From an uncultured Flavobacterium sp. (GTDB taxonomy: Bacteria > Bacteroidota > Bacteroidia > Flavobacteriales > Flavobacteriaceae): a DNA stretch of 55,992 bases. Where the stretch lies: NCBI RefSeq assembly GCF_946220915.1, contig NZ_CAMIHH010000009.1, forward strand, positions 1 through 55,992. The letters are read 5' to 3'. The notes below the pieces were generated by a model, which saw only the letters and a list, made by a program, of their open reading frames with translations, did not search any database and had not been told where the DNA came from. The translations under genes were made by a program, and so were the position numbers. Shown here one piece after another: positions 33,614 through 41,908 of this stretch. Positions within the stretch are counted from its first letter, which is position 1. Every line of letters starts with the position of its first letter.

Positions 33614-33638
33614 GGGTTGCCGAAAGGCAGCCCTTTTT
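33614..33638 (+). terminator. Intrinsic terminator after the OmpA-family gene
   Basis: An 8-bp stem GGGTTGCC / GGCAGCCC with a GAAA tetraloop and one G-U pair is followed by TTTTT. Confidence 0.92.
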
Positions 33639-33685
33639 CATTACATCTTAACATATCGGAGGAAGGCATTACCGCAAATAATTAG

Positions 33686-33693
33686 TATTTTTG
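33686..33693 (+). promoter_or_regulatory. -7 promoter box of the carbonic anhydrase gene
   Basis: TATTTTTG matches TAnnTTTG fully and lies 16 bases before the start codon, giving a very short leader. No clear -33 TTTG is seen. Confidence 0.5.
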
Positions 33694-33709
33694 GATAAAT
33701 CAGTTAAAT

Positions 33710-34342
33710 ATGGATATTAAAAAAGTTTTTGAAAACAACAAGGCCTGGGTTGCCCGGCACCTTGAAACCGACGAAAATTATTTTGAAAACCTGTCTAAAG
33801 GGCAATCTCCCGGCATTTTGTACATCGGCTGTTCCGATAGCCGCGTAACTGCCGAAGAAGTTATGGGCGTGCAGCCGGGAGAGGCATTCGTGCACCGCAA
33901 CATTGCCAACCTCGTGCCCAATACCGACCTCAATGTGATGTCGGTCATTAACTATGCCGTAGGGGTGCTCAAGGTAGATCATGTGGTAGTTTGCGGGCAT
34001 TATGGCTGCGGGGGAATACTCGCCGCAATGCAAAACCAGGACCTGGGCATACTCAACCCGTGGCTGCGCAACATACGCGATGTGTACCGCCTGCACCGAC
34101 AGGAAATTAATGCCATTGATGATGAAAAACGCAAATACGAACGCCTTGTAGAGCTCAACGTACAGGAACAGTGCATAAACGTGATCAAGACCGCAGAAGT
34201 GCAAAAAGCGATTTCTGAAAGGGGGCTTACGGTACACGGCTGGATCTTTGATATCCATAGCGGGTCATTAGTCGACCTGGCCATCGACTTCAGGGAGATC
34301 ATGAAGAACATTGCCGATATTTACAGGATAGGCGCGGAATAA
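33710..34342 (+). CDS. can: Beta-class carbonic anhydrase
   Basis: The 210-residue cytoplasmic enzyme interconverts CO2 and bicarbonate. Zinc ligands Cys41, Asp43/Arg45 dyad (IGCSDSRV), His97 and Cys100 (CGHYGCGG) are all present, and HRNIANLV precedes the second metal block. C-terminal GLTVHGWIFDIHSGSLVDL is typical of the family. Length is normal (about 200-220). It has its own upstream -7 box and is followed by tRNA-Pro. Bicarbonate supply for carboxylases or CO2 retention is the usual role. Confidence 0.95.
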   Translation: MDIKKVFENNKAWVARHLETDENYFENLSKGQSPGILYIGCSDSRVTAEEVMGVQPGEAFVHRNIANLVPNTDLNVMSVINYAVGVLKVDHVVVCGHYGCGGILAAMQNQDLGILNPWLRNIRDVYRLHRQEINAIDDEKRKYERLVELNVQEQCINVIKTAEVQKAISERGLTVHGWIFDIHSGSLVDLAIDFREIMKNIADIYRIGAE

Positions 34343-34378
34343 TTTTTCACAACGATTTTATTTGTTCTGCAAAACCAA

Positions 34379-34386
34379 TATATTTG
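34379..34386 (+). promoter_or_regulatory. -7 promoter box of tRNA-Pro
   Basis: TATATTTG matches TAnnTTTG and is followed by the tRNA after 25 bases. A TTTG at 34361-34364 is 14 bases upstream, shorter than the usual 17-23. Confidence 0.6.
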
Positions 34387-34411
34387 CACTCCTTTTTTTA
34401 CAAAAGGCAAT

Positions 34412-34485
34412 CGGGATGTAGCGCAGCCTGGTAGCGTACTAGCATGGGGTGCTAGGGGTCGCTGGTTCGAATCCAGTCATCCCGA
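34412..34485 (+). tRNA. tRNA-Pro (anticodon GGG)
   Basis: A 74-base cloverleaf is visible. The acceptor stem CGGGATG/CATCCCG is fully paired, the D-arm is GCGC-AGCCTGGTA-GCGT and the anticodon arm is CTAGC-ATGGGGT-GCTAG with anticodon GGG. The T-arm is GCTGG-TTCGAAT-CCAGT and the discriminator base is A. The C1-G72 pair and GGG loop identify it as proline. Confidence 0.95.
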
Positions 34486-34489
34486 CGAC

Positions 34490-34520
34490 AAAATCCTTCC
34501 TGTTGCAGGAAGGATTTTTT
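34490..34520 (+). terminator. Intrinsic terminator after tRNA-Pro
   Basis: A 13-bp perfect stem AAAATCCTTCCTG / CAGGAAGGATTTT with a TTG loop is followed by additional T residues. Confidence 0.93.
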
Positions 34521-34647
34521 GTTCGGATTAATTCGTGGGCAAGCCCAAAAGGATTAACCCAGGCAAAAAACCAACGGGAACTTGCAAAATGCCTAAGGGT
34601 TTTGTTGTCATATAATGCGTACTTTAGATTACAATTTCCCAAAAATT

Positions 34648-35717
34648 ATGAATGCAAACCATTTCCTCAGCCAACACGCCAACATCCCCTACCCCATCAT
34701 CCAGGCTCCGATGCTGGGCATAACGACCCCTGCAATGGCAGCAGCGGCTTGTGAAGCCGGAATTTTAGGCTCATTACCACTGGGAGGTCTTTCCCCTGAA
34801 AAAGCTACTATACTCATCCGGCAGGTAAAGGCACTGACCGGAAAGCCGTTTGCCGTCAATCTGTTTGCGCATCCTGTGAGCGAATGGGACAAAGAGGCTG
34901 AAGCGGCCCTGCACCGCTACCTGCAACCGCTGTACGAAAAATTTGACATCGCGCCAACCGACCTATCTGTTGTAAAACAATACAACCATGCCCACCTTAC
35001 CGATGTTATCCTGGAAGAAGGGATACAAATGGTCAGCTTTACTTTTGGCATTCCCGAAAAGGCGATTATTGCGCGCTACAAAGCAAAAGGGGTGCTACTG
35101 ATGGGCACAGCCACATGCGTTGCCGAAGCTGTGCTGCTGGAACAATCCGGGATAGATGCCGTGGTGGCGCAGGGGTTTGAAGCAGGCGGGCATCGTGGTA
35201 CTTTCCTCGGGAATGACTGGTTGCAGCAGGTGGGGTTATTTGCCCTGTTGCCACAGATTGCAGATCGTGTAAACATCCCCGTGATTGCAGCGGGGGGAAT
35301 TTATGACAGAAGGACAGTACAGGCAGCAATGATGCTGGGAGCTTCGGCAGTACAGCCGGGAAGCCTGTTCCTTGCAGCCACGAGAGCGATGCCCATGAAG
35401 CCTACAAGGATGCCGTGACAAATGCCACTGACACCTCCACACAACTTATTAACAGCTTTACGGGCCGATGGGCACGCGGGATAAACAATGCTTTCGTGGA
35501 CGATTTTATGCAGTCTGGCTTAACGCCACTTCCCTATCCGTACCAAAACACACTTACGGGTGCTTTGAGGGCGCAAGCGAAAAAAAATAATCTTATTGAC
35601 AGTACCTCGCTTTGGGCAGGGCAATCGGCAGGCAAAGCACAACGCAAAAGTACAAAGGATATGCTGGATGAATTGATCTCTTCGCTCAAGAGGGACAACG
35701 TGCCTGGGTTTAGATGA
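34648..35717 (+). pseudogene. Nitronate monooxygenase family protein, frameshifted
   Basis: Two adjacent frames together make one FMN-dependent nitronate monooxygenase. The first (34648-35418) starts MNANHFLSQHANIPYPIIQAPM and has GILGSLPLGGLSPEK, FAVNLFAHP, VVAQGFEAGGHRG and PVIAAGGIYDRRTVQAAMMLGASAVQPGS. It then changes to an unrelated tail ending at 35418. In the next frame the expected continuation (HESDAHEAYKDAVTNATDTS, then NSFTGRWARGINN) runs through to 35717. The shift lies at about 35371-35380. The joined length of 1,070 bases is one short of 357 codons, so a single-base deletion explains it. It may be a true mutation or a read error. Family members oxidise nitronates or similar compounds. 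Confidence 0.85.
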
Positions 35718-35786
35718 TCAGGATTGTTTCTAATAGAAAAAAGCAGCATTTTTAAGTAGCTTTACCATGATCCAAATAATTCTCCT

Positions 35787-36377
35787 ATGCCAGCTAAATA
35801 TTCCTTGTTGCTTTGCACCCTTATGGCTCTTTATGGATACAGCCCCTGCTTAGCCCAAAACTTCAATATCCCGGTTGCCAAGGCTACCGGCGACCTCAAC
35901 AAAGACGGCATTGAAGACCTGGTTACCGTAATGCAGGATACCCTGCACGAAAATGCGTCTTACATGATACAGGTTTTTTTCGGTATTGAAGGCGGCTACA
36001 AACCTGTGGTATCGTCCGACGAGCTGATAGAACCGCAATACCCTGACGGAAGGGATGGCTTTCAATACGGCAATGGTTTTGACAGTGTTGAAATAAAAAG
36101 GGGAATATTGTTAGTAAACACATCATTATTACGCGGCTTCATTACCCAAAAGTTTCGTTACCAAAACGGCAATTTTGAACTCATTGGGTACACAAGCAGC
36201 AGTAGTGATGGCATTGGGAGGATTTATTCTGAGGATTTCAACCTTTCTACGGGCGACAGGCTTATTACCGTTGAGTTATACGAAACCGGCAGGATGGAAC
36301 GTACCGAAAAAACAAAAAAGGTAATCCGTCCGCTGCCAAGGCTACAGGACATGAACGCTTCGGGACCGTATTGGTAA
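35787..36377 (+). CDS. Secreted VCBS/FG-GAP-like hypothetical protein
   Basis: The 196-residue protein has a signal peptide ending near SPCLAQ (residue 24). Next comes GDLNKDGIEDLVTVMQD, a loop rich in Asp/Asn as in VCBS or EF-hand-like calcium repeats of secreted Bacteroidota proteins. The rest (YMIQVFFGIEGGYKPVVSS, FDSVEIKRGILLVN, KFRYQNGNFELIGYTSSSSDG) looks like beta-propeller-type strands. Only one full repeat is visible, so this is not a complete propeller. I do not know its function. It is convergent with the next gene, with 22 bases between. Confidence 0.7.
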   Translation: MPAKYSLLLCTLMALYGYSPCLAQNFNIPVAKATGDLNKDGIEDLVTVMQDTLHENASYMIQVFFGIEGGYKPVVSSDELIEPQYPDGRDGFQYGNGFDSVEIKRGILLVNTSLLRGFITQKFRYQNGNFELIGYTSSSSDGIGRIYSEDFNLSTGDRLITVELYETGRMERTEKTKKVIRPLPRLQDMNASGPYW

Positions 36378-36399
36378 AAGAGCCGGGGGCGCTTATTAA

Positions 36400-36957
36400 T
36401 TACTTACTACAAAGTTCCTTAATGTCCTTAATCCTTTTTATCTTGGCAATGGCGGCAGATATGAGCGCTTCTACCTTGCTACGTTCCTGGCCCACAAATT
36501 TCGGGCAGGACAGCCATATAATTTCCTGATCGATAATTATAGTGGCATGCACCTGCTGCTCCACAGCCTCATCCGACCCGAACCAGTCGTGGTGCCAAAG
36601 CAGGAACGTTTTCCCGGAAGGAAGCTTTTTAAGCTGATAGCCAGGCTTCATCTTTTCACCTAAAAAAGCCTCTTCGCCTTTGATAAACCTGGTAAGCAGG
36701 GCCGCATCGCTCTTGCCTGCTCCCTTTTTGATGTATTCGGATTTGCTTAATATCTTATAATGCAGCGATGACTCATCAATATTGATAAGCTCTGGCAGTC
36801 CGCTCCCGGCAATGTCTCCACGTAGCTGCACTGCAAATTTTTTACCTTTTCCCTTTATTATCCAAAAGGAAGTACCGCCTTCGCATTTAACAATGTCCTG
36901 TGCAGGCATGGAGATGGCAAAAAGCAATGCCATGCAGCATAAGGTAATCCTGACCAT
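36400..36957 (-). CDS. Secreted hypothetical protein, 185 aa
   Basis: I do not recognise this protein. It has a signal peptide MVRITLCCMALLFAISMPAQ. The mature part is basic, with LRGDIAGSGLPELINIDESS, GKTFLLWHHDWFGSDEAVEQQVH and HATIIIDQEIIWLSCPKF. The C-terminus is a charged helix (KVEALISAAIAKIKRIKDIKEL). Its ATG overlaps the stop of the upstream TPR gene (TGATG), so translation is coupled and the two products probably work in the same compartment. Confidence 0.7.
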   Translation of the reverse strand: MVRITLCCMALLFAISMPAQDIVKCEGGTSFWIIKGKGKKFAVQLRGDIAGSGLPELINIDESSLHYKILSKSEYIKKGAGKSDAALLTRFIKGEEAFLGEKMKPGYQLKKLPSGKTFLLWHHDWFGSDEAVEQQVHATIIIDQEIIWLSCPKFVGQERSKVEALISAAIAKIKRIKDIKELCSK

Positions 36958-37844
36958 CAGTTATTTTTTAATTTGCTTATCTGGTCGGCAGCAAATGCTT
37001 TCGATTCGCTGTCACCATTTTTTACCATGTTTTCGTAATATTTCAGCGCATTGGCCGTGTCACCCTTCATCTTATAACAATGTGCAATATTGCTTAGCAC
37101 TATCATATCGGCAGGGTTTATTTTTTCTGCCTTCAGCAGCAGCACAAGGGCTTTGTCGGGCTGGTTTTGCAGCATATAAACAATTGAAAGGTTGGAAAGG
37201 CTTTCGATGTGTTCCGGGTAATAGGTCAGCACCCGCGCTGCAATTTGGGCCATGTAAGGCAAAAGGCTGCCATCGTTGGCATTGTACAGCTCAAGAACAT
37301 ACGATTGTATATTGTCCAGCATGAATACTTTTGAATCCTCAAGCAGTTCGCCCTCCTTCCATTTCCATTTATTTTTTATCGTGTCCGACTGGTCTATGAT
37401 TGTAAGGACCGTACCTGTTAAACCCTGCCAGTCTTTCGTTTCGCTCAACAGGTATGCTTTACCAAAGCGCATATCCAGCCTGTCAGGAAACTTTTCGATG
37501 CCCTTGTCAATATAGGCTAACGCTTTTTTTATGTCGTCCGGGTCATAGGCGGTGCTGCTGCCAAAATAACCGGCTATGTTTCCTACCGAATCCTTCATTA
37601 CCAATGCGTCACCTTCAGGAGTCCCTGCTTTCAGGGCTATGAGCTGCTTCCTGCTATGGTTGACGTGATAGTTGAAGGCCGCTACATAAAAATCAGGGTC
37701 CGGAGTACCTTTTTTTTCCCATTTATTAAGCAGCGCCTGCTGGCCCAGGGAGTCTTTTTTTTCGGCCAGTGCATTATATTCTTCAAGGGTTTGGGCGCTT
37801 GCAGCCAAAGGGAGCAGTGCAAGCAGCAAGCTAAAACGTTTCAT
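36957..37844 (-). CDS. Secreted TPR-repeat protein
   Basis: The 295-residue protein has a signal peptide MKRFSLLLALLPLAASAQ. Residues ~100-285 contain TPR units, the clearest being KALAYIDKGIEKFPDRLDMRF, IESLSNLSIVYMLQNQPDKA and DMIVLSNIAHCYKMKGDTANALKYYENMV. It is predicted periplasmic and probably a scaffold for protein contacts. It overlaps the downstream 185-residue gene by TGATG. The binding partner is unknown. Confidence 0.8.
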   Translation of the reverse strand: MKRFSLLLALLPLAASAQTLEEYNALAEKKDSLGQQALLNKWEKKGTPDPDFYVAAFNYHVNHSRKQLIALKAGTPEGDALVMKDSVGNIAGYFGSSTAYDPDDIKKALAYIDKGIEKFPDRLDMRFGKAYLLSETKDWQGLTGTVLTIIDQSDTIKNKWKWKEGELLEDSKVFMLDNIQSYVLELYNANDGSLLPYMAQIAARVLTYYPEHIESLSNLSIVYMLQNQPDKALVLLLKAEKINPADMIVLSNIAHCYKMKGDTANALKYYENMVKNGDSESKAFAADQISKLKNN

Positions 37845-37910
37845 GTGGCGGCATTATTAGTTATGTCAAATATAATAAACTTTACATGCATACAACACTA
37901 AAATAGCAAA

Positions 37911-37931
37911 CCCCTGCCTGATTGGCAGGGG
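37911..37931 (-). terminator. Possible terminator of the 172-aa lipoprotein gene
   Basis: A perfect 8-bp stem CCCCTGCC / GGCAGGGG with a 5-base loop lies 24 bases after the stop. On the minus strand it is followed by TTTGCTATTTTAG, only a moderate U-tract. Confidence 0.6.
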
Positions 37932-37954
37932 CTTGCAATACTTTATATTTAAAG

Positions 37955-38473
37955 CTATTCTATTGCAGGCTCTACAACCTTGAATTTAGCTTTATATTCT
38001 CCGCTGATAAGTTTTGGTTCAGACTGGTTGAAAACGTCGCGCGCTTCTACATCATCAAACACAAGCTTGAAGTAGCCATCGGTCATTTCCGTTACATGAA
38101 CTGTGCCACCGGCAATGCCATACGACTTTTCGCCTTCAGTATAAAACCCATTGGCAAACAGGTTTGTAGCCGTTTCGCCAATGTGAAAAATGTAAGAGCC
38201 ACCCTCATTGGTACGCCCCTCCCTAAGCTGAAGGGTTATGTATATGCCCTGGGTAACATTGGCCCCGCTGCTTTTTACCAGGCTGAATTGACGGCGGTCC
38301 TCACTATCGCCGGTTCCTTCGCTAAAAAAAGTGGTAGCGCCATTGCGCGAAGGCTTAAAGCCTACATTGTTTACAGTGATGTCGGATGTCAACACAGTGT
38401 CCGGCGAATCATTATCTTCACAGCCGGTAAGCGTAAGGGCAAGCGCCGATACGAATAATAAAAGTTTTTTCAT
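37955..38473 (-). CDS. Lipoprotein, 172 aa, unknown family
   Basis: The protein begins MKKLLLFVSALALTLTGC, giving a lipobox with Cys18, followed by EDNDSPDTV. The mature part is beta-rich (DITVNNVGFKPSRNGATTFF, GIYITLQLREG, YFKLVFDDVEARDVFN, LISGEYKAKFKVVEP). I recognise no domain. It is monocistronic, with a GC-rich hairpin after it. The acidic linker after the Cys fits a surface-exposed or periplasm-facing outer-membrane lipoprotein. Confidence 0.75.
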   Translation of the reverse strand: MKKLLLFVSALALTLTGCEDNDSPDTVLTSDITVNNVGFKPSRNGATTFFSEGTGDSEDRRQFSLVKSSGANVTQGIYITLQLREGRTNEGGSYIFHIGETATNLFANGFYTEGEKSYGIAGGTVHVTEMTDGYFKLVFDDVEARDVFNQSEPKLISGEYKAKFKVVEPAIE

Positions 38474-38644
38474 GGTTTGTTTTTTTCAAAAATAGGGATG
38501 TTTAGATGGCTTAACGATTTTATACTACAAAATATTTTACCTGACCACATAGTTGAAATAGCAGGGGACAGCTTATTATTTGATTTACCGGAAGATAATG
38601 TTGTCAAAAAAATCGGTAGCTGAATAAAATTGGCCGGTTAAGCA

Positions 38645-39376
38645 CTACCCATACAGTTTTTGGCAGTTGTCGCAAAAAAAGCTCCTGCGCCTGGTAGTGC
38701 CGGTATATTCTTTCATCATCGGCAGGTCGCAACGCATGCATTTCTTTTTGGTATACGCTTGCCAGTGCTTTTTCAGTTCGTCCTTTTTCTTCCATTTCAG
38801 GAAGTCGAAACTGTAAGCGCCCGCTTCATCAATAAGTTCTGCCAGCTTTTCAGGAGGTATTTTCCCTATTTTTGATTTCGGGTGTACCATTGCCCGGTAC
38901 AGCGCCTCGTTTTTTATAATATTGCCAACCCCGGCAAAAATATCCTGGTCCAGCAACGCGTCGCATACCATTACGCCGGGCATTTCCTTTAGCTTACCCA
39001 TGGCTTTTTTGGCGCTCCAGCTGTCGTTCATCACATCGGCGCTCCAGTCGTAATGATCGTTCACATCGCCTTCCAGCAATTTGATGTTGGAGGTGTAAAA
39101 GTTAAGTTCGCCGCTCCTGAAAGTAAGCCGTAGCTTGAGCGGCGTTGTTTTGCGCTCATTAACCAGGTAAGTGCCAAACATAAGGAAGTGGATGCGGAGG
39201 GTAAACCCGCTGAAACACAGGAGCAGGTGTTTGCCCCAGGTGCGTACTTCCATGAGCTTTTTGTGCTCCAGCCGCGACATGTCAATTTTAGCGTTGCCTT
39301 CTGCCGAAAGCACTACATGGTTCTCAAATGCATCAATTGCTTCTTTGGCAATGATAATGCTCGGTCCTTCGGGCAT
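38645..39376 (-). CDS. Fpg/Nei family DNA glycosylase (endonuclease VIII-like)
   Basis: The 243-residue protein starts MPEGPS, so after Met removal Pro and Glu are in place as the catalytic pair of Fpg/Nei enzymes. These enzymes excise oxidised bases and cut the abasic site. The helix-two-turn-helix region includes LLDQDIFAGVGNIIKNEALYRA. The C-terminal zinc finger uses Cys213, Cys216, Cys235 and Cys238 (CMRC ... CDNC). The family is usually about 260 residues, so it is slightly short. The PEGPS start fits Nei-like rather than Fpg. It is a single-gene unit. Confidence 0.9.
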   Translation of the reverse strand: MPEGPSIIIAKEAIDAFENHVVLSAEGNAKIDMSRLEHKKLMEVRTWGKHLLLCFSGFTLRIHFLMFGTYLVNERKTTPLKLRLTFRSGELNFYTSNIKLLEGDVNDHYDWSADVMNDSWSAKKAMGKLKEMPGVMVCDALLDQDIFAGVGNIIKNEALYRAMVHPKSKIGKIPPEKLAELIDEAGAYSFDFLKWKKKDELKKHWQAYTKKKCMRCDLPMMKEYTGTTRRRSFFCDNCQKLYG

Positions 39377-39495
39377 GGCTTTAGTTTTACTTAAAATTAC
39401 AACGGATTATTTTTTAGAGTAATTATTTACAGAAGTTTTAACATAAGGGTAATTGCCGCCAAAAGCATACCTTTACCAATTACAATGCCTCACTA

Positions 39496-40071
39496 ATGAA
39501 AAAAATAAGCGAAAAGAAAAAACAGCAAACACTCGAATTGCTTCAAAGCCGGGACCTGCTTCCTGTAGATAACAATGTTTTGTTTCGGTACATGAAGGAA
39601 AAGGATGTGTTTGAAGCGCTTTTGATACACGGAGCCGACCCGGATTATTACGATTCGTACTTTAAATATCCAATACTGTCGGTGGCACATAATTCAGGGT
39701 ACTTCCAGGCGTTCAAACTGATGCTGGAACATGGCGCAACACCTAATGTGCCCTCAATGCTCAGGGCAGAAGAAACCGACCTGCTGTTCGATCTTTTCTT
39801 TTCATACGTTAAAAATAAAAAGTACGTGGATGCCTTGGCAAAACACGGCGTAAATTTCAATGTAACCGATCCCCGTTCCGGTGAAACCCTATTGGAATTC
39901 ATGCTACGGCATTCCCCAATCGCCATCGATGCCATAACAACCATTGTTCAAAGCGGGGGCGATCCTAATTTTCCTAACCGTGATGGCAAAACGGTATTCG
40001 ACCTTATTGGCAGCGGTGAAATAAGCGTCATAGACCGGCTGATGCCAATTCTTGAGCAAAGGAGACAATAA
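39496..40071 (+). CDS. Ankyrin-repeat-like protein
   Basis: The 191-residue protein has no signal peptide. Ankyrin-type units are visible: EALLIHGADPDYYD, YFQAFKLMLEHGATPNVPSM, VDALAKHGVNFNVTDPRSGETLLEFML and AITTIVQSGGDPNFPNRDGKTVFDLI. Four irregular repeats fill most of the protein after a basic N-terminal helix (MKKISEKKKQQTLELLQ). It is probably a cytoplasmic protein-binding module. Its partner is unknown. Confidence 0.8.
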   Translation: MKKISEKKKQQTLELLQSRDLLPVDNNVLFRYMKEKDVFEALLIHGADPDYYDSYFKYPILSVAHNSGYFQAFKLMLEHGATPNVPSMLRAEETDLLFDLFFSYVKNKKYVDALAKHGVNFNVTDPRSGETLLEFMLRHSPIAIDAITTIVQSGGDPNFPNRDGKTVFDLIGSGEISVIDRLMPILEQRRQ

Positions 40072-40156
40072 CCCGAATCAAAAACATAACATTGCTGCGG
40101 TAGGGTATCTTGCAGGTTGGCGGTTATTACAAAAACCATAAGACCAACCGATTCCG

Positions 40157-41857
40157 ATGCCAAACTTTACCAGGAACATTCAGGCAGCAGTGCTTGCAAT
40201 GCTTTTCGTTTTCAGCACCGCTCACAGCCAAAAGGAACTTTTAATCTATAAGTCAGGCAATCCCGTTGCCATATCCGGCGCGCCCCTCGAAGGTTTCGGC
40301 CATGACCAGGCAATACTGCACACCTTTGACCCTACCGGGATTGAAGGCAGTGTACCCTTGGGCAGGCTGCTCCAGGCCTCTAACGGAAAACTATATGGCA
40401 TTGCAGCTTCTCCCGGCGGCCAGGACATCCCTGATGGGGTATTGTTTGAGGTCGATCCTGCAACAGGAGTGTATAAAGTCCTGAACAATACAATAGTAAA
40501 CAGTTATGCAGGCAATCTTTTCGGGCTCATCGAGCCTGTGCCGGGCTTACTGTATGGCACGACAAACGGGGGCAGATCTGTTTTTAAGTACAACATTGAA
40601 ACTGAGGAAGCAATAATTGTCGCAACCCTACCGCCATTTACCTACAACTTCGGCAATATGTACCCACGGTTCAATGGTGAGCTTACCCTGGCTTCCGACG
40701 GGAACCTGTACGGTGTGACCCATATGGCACCCTCAGTACAAAACGTACCCTACCCCGGCGGCATTTACAGGCTGAATATGGCTACGGGCCAGCTAACCAA
40801 GCTATATGTTTTCGGGACCGGCCCCATAGATATCATGCACCCCATATATGGGACAAAGCTGGTTGAGGGCGCTCCGGGAAAATTATACGGTACCTCTTAC
40901 GGTGGTGCGCATTTTGGCCCTCAGGGCGTGGCGCCATTAGGCAGCGGGACACTTTTTGAGTATACGGTTTCCACGGGCATAATGGTCAAAAAATATGATT
41001 TCGACTTTGCTACCATAGGCTGTAACCCCACCCAGATAATCAAGGATGGCAACAAACTGTACGGGGCATTGGCAGGCTTCTCGAACGGAATGCCTTACCC
41101 AAACAGAAATGGCCTGCTGTATGAATTTGACCTCACTACCGGAACATTGGACATCCTGCACATTTTTAATTCCGTAGGCCTGGACATTCCGCAGGGTTTC
41201 CTTCTAAAATCATCCGACGGGAATTTATATGGCGGGGCAGCGGGAGGTATTTACCAGTATAACCCGGTATCTGATACGGCAGCCATTCATGTGAACGCCG
41301 TATTTTCGCACGAGCTCCAGTCACCGATAGAGGTTTGCCGCAAGCCAACCTGGCAGCCTCCGGGTACAGCCGCATTTACGGTGTGCGAAGGGGGTGCGTT
41401 TTCATTAAACCTGCACAATACCAATGCAGCCACCTATGTGTGGCGAAAAGGCTCGGCCATCATTGCCTCCCAAATCACCGGGATTCTGGATATTGAAAGT
41501 GCAGCCCTTACCCACACAGGTATTTACACCTGCACCATGACCAATGAGTGCGGCAGTACAATAACTACACCGGTACAGCTGTCTGTAGAGGCCTGCATGA
41601 GCCTGGAAGAAGCTGGCACGCCGGCTGCCATCAGGCTCTACCCCAACCCTGCAACAGATGTAGTAAGCCTTCAGCTTCCGGAAAATGCAGGTTTTGAAAT
41701 CCACAGGACTGTCATACTGAATATGTTGGGACAAACGGTTTACACAGTATCAGGCAGCGAAAACCGTATCGATGTCAGCGCACTTGCGCACGGAATGTTT
41801 CAACTGGTCGTGCATACCGATAAGGGCACATGGACCGATAAATTCATGAAGAAATAA
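40157..41857 (+). CDS. GloVer-repeat secreted protein with T9SS type A sorting domain (copy 1)
   Basis: The 566-residue protein has a signal peptide ending near TAHSQ (residue 25). It then has GloVer-type tandem repeats (TIGR03803-like) with the recurring pattern G.LYG..... (NGKLYGIAASPGGQDIPDGVLFE, PGLLYGTTNGG, DGNLYGVTHMA, PGKLYGTSYGGAHFG), together likely a beta-propeller. An Ig-like module follows (FTVCEGGAFSLNLHNT ... YTCTMTNECGSTI). A T9SS type A domain ends the protein (LYPNPATDVVSLQL ... NMLGQTVY ... WTDKFMKK). It is the first of three consecutive T9SS cargo genes and has a close paralogue directly downstream. Confidence 0.9.
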   Translation: MPNFTRNIQAAVLAMLFVFSTAHSQKELLIYKSGNPVAISGAPLEGFGHDQAILHTFDPTGIEGSVPLGRLLQASNGKLYGIAASPGGQDIPDGVLFEVDPATGVYKVLNNTIVNSYAGNLFGLIEPVPGLLYGTTNGGRSVFKYNIETEEAIIVATLPPFTYNFGNMYPRFNGELTLASDGNLYGVTHMAPSVQNVPYPGGIYRLNMATGQLTKLYVFGTGPIDIMHPIYGTKLVEGAPGKLYGTSYGGAHFGPQGVAPLGSGTLFEYTVSTGIMVKKYDFDFATIGCNPTQIIKDGNKLYGALAGFSNGMPYPNRNGLLYEFDLTTGTLDILHIFNSVGLDIPQGFLLKSSDGNLYGGAAGGIYQYNPVSDTAAIHVNAVFSHELQSPIEVCRKPTWQPPGTAAFTVCEGGAFSLNLHNTNAATYVWRKGSAIIASQITGILDIESAALTHTGIYTCTMTNECGSTITTPVQLSVEACMSLEEAGTPAAIRLYPNPATDVVSLQLPENAGFEIHRTVILNMLGQTVYTVSGSENRIDVSALAHGMFQLVVHTDKGTWTDKFMKK

Positions 41858-41908
41858 ATCATTACGCCCGTAATTATTCCGGGCCTGCATTAAACCAAAC
41901 CTTACACA

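Noticed and set aside
36782..37324. 180-residue plus-strand frame across two minus-strand genes
   Set aside because: It spans the junction of two coupled genes with signal peptides; its own sequence has no domain.
37922..38458. 178-residue plus-strand open frame
   Set aside because: It lies opposite a lipoprotein gene with a clear lipobox, and its translation lacks any signal or fold.
41866..41884. GCCCG/CGGGC hairpin between the two GloVer genes
   Set aside because: The stem has only 5 bp and no T-tract, so it is not supported as a terminator and the genes may still be cotranscribed.
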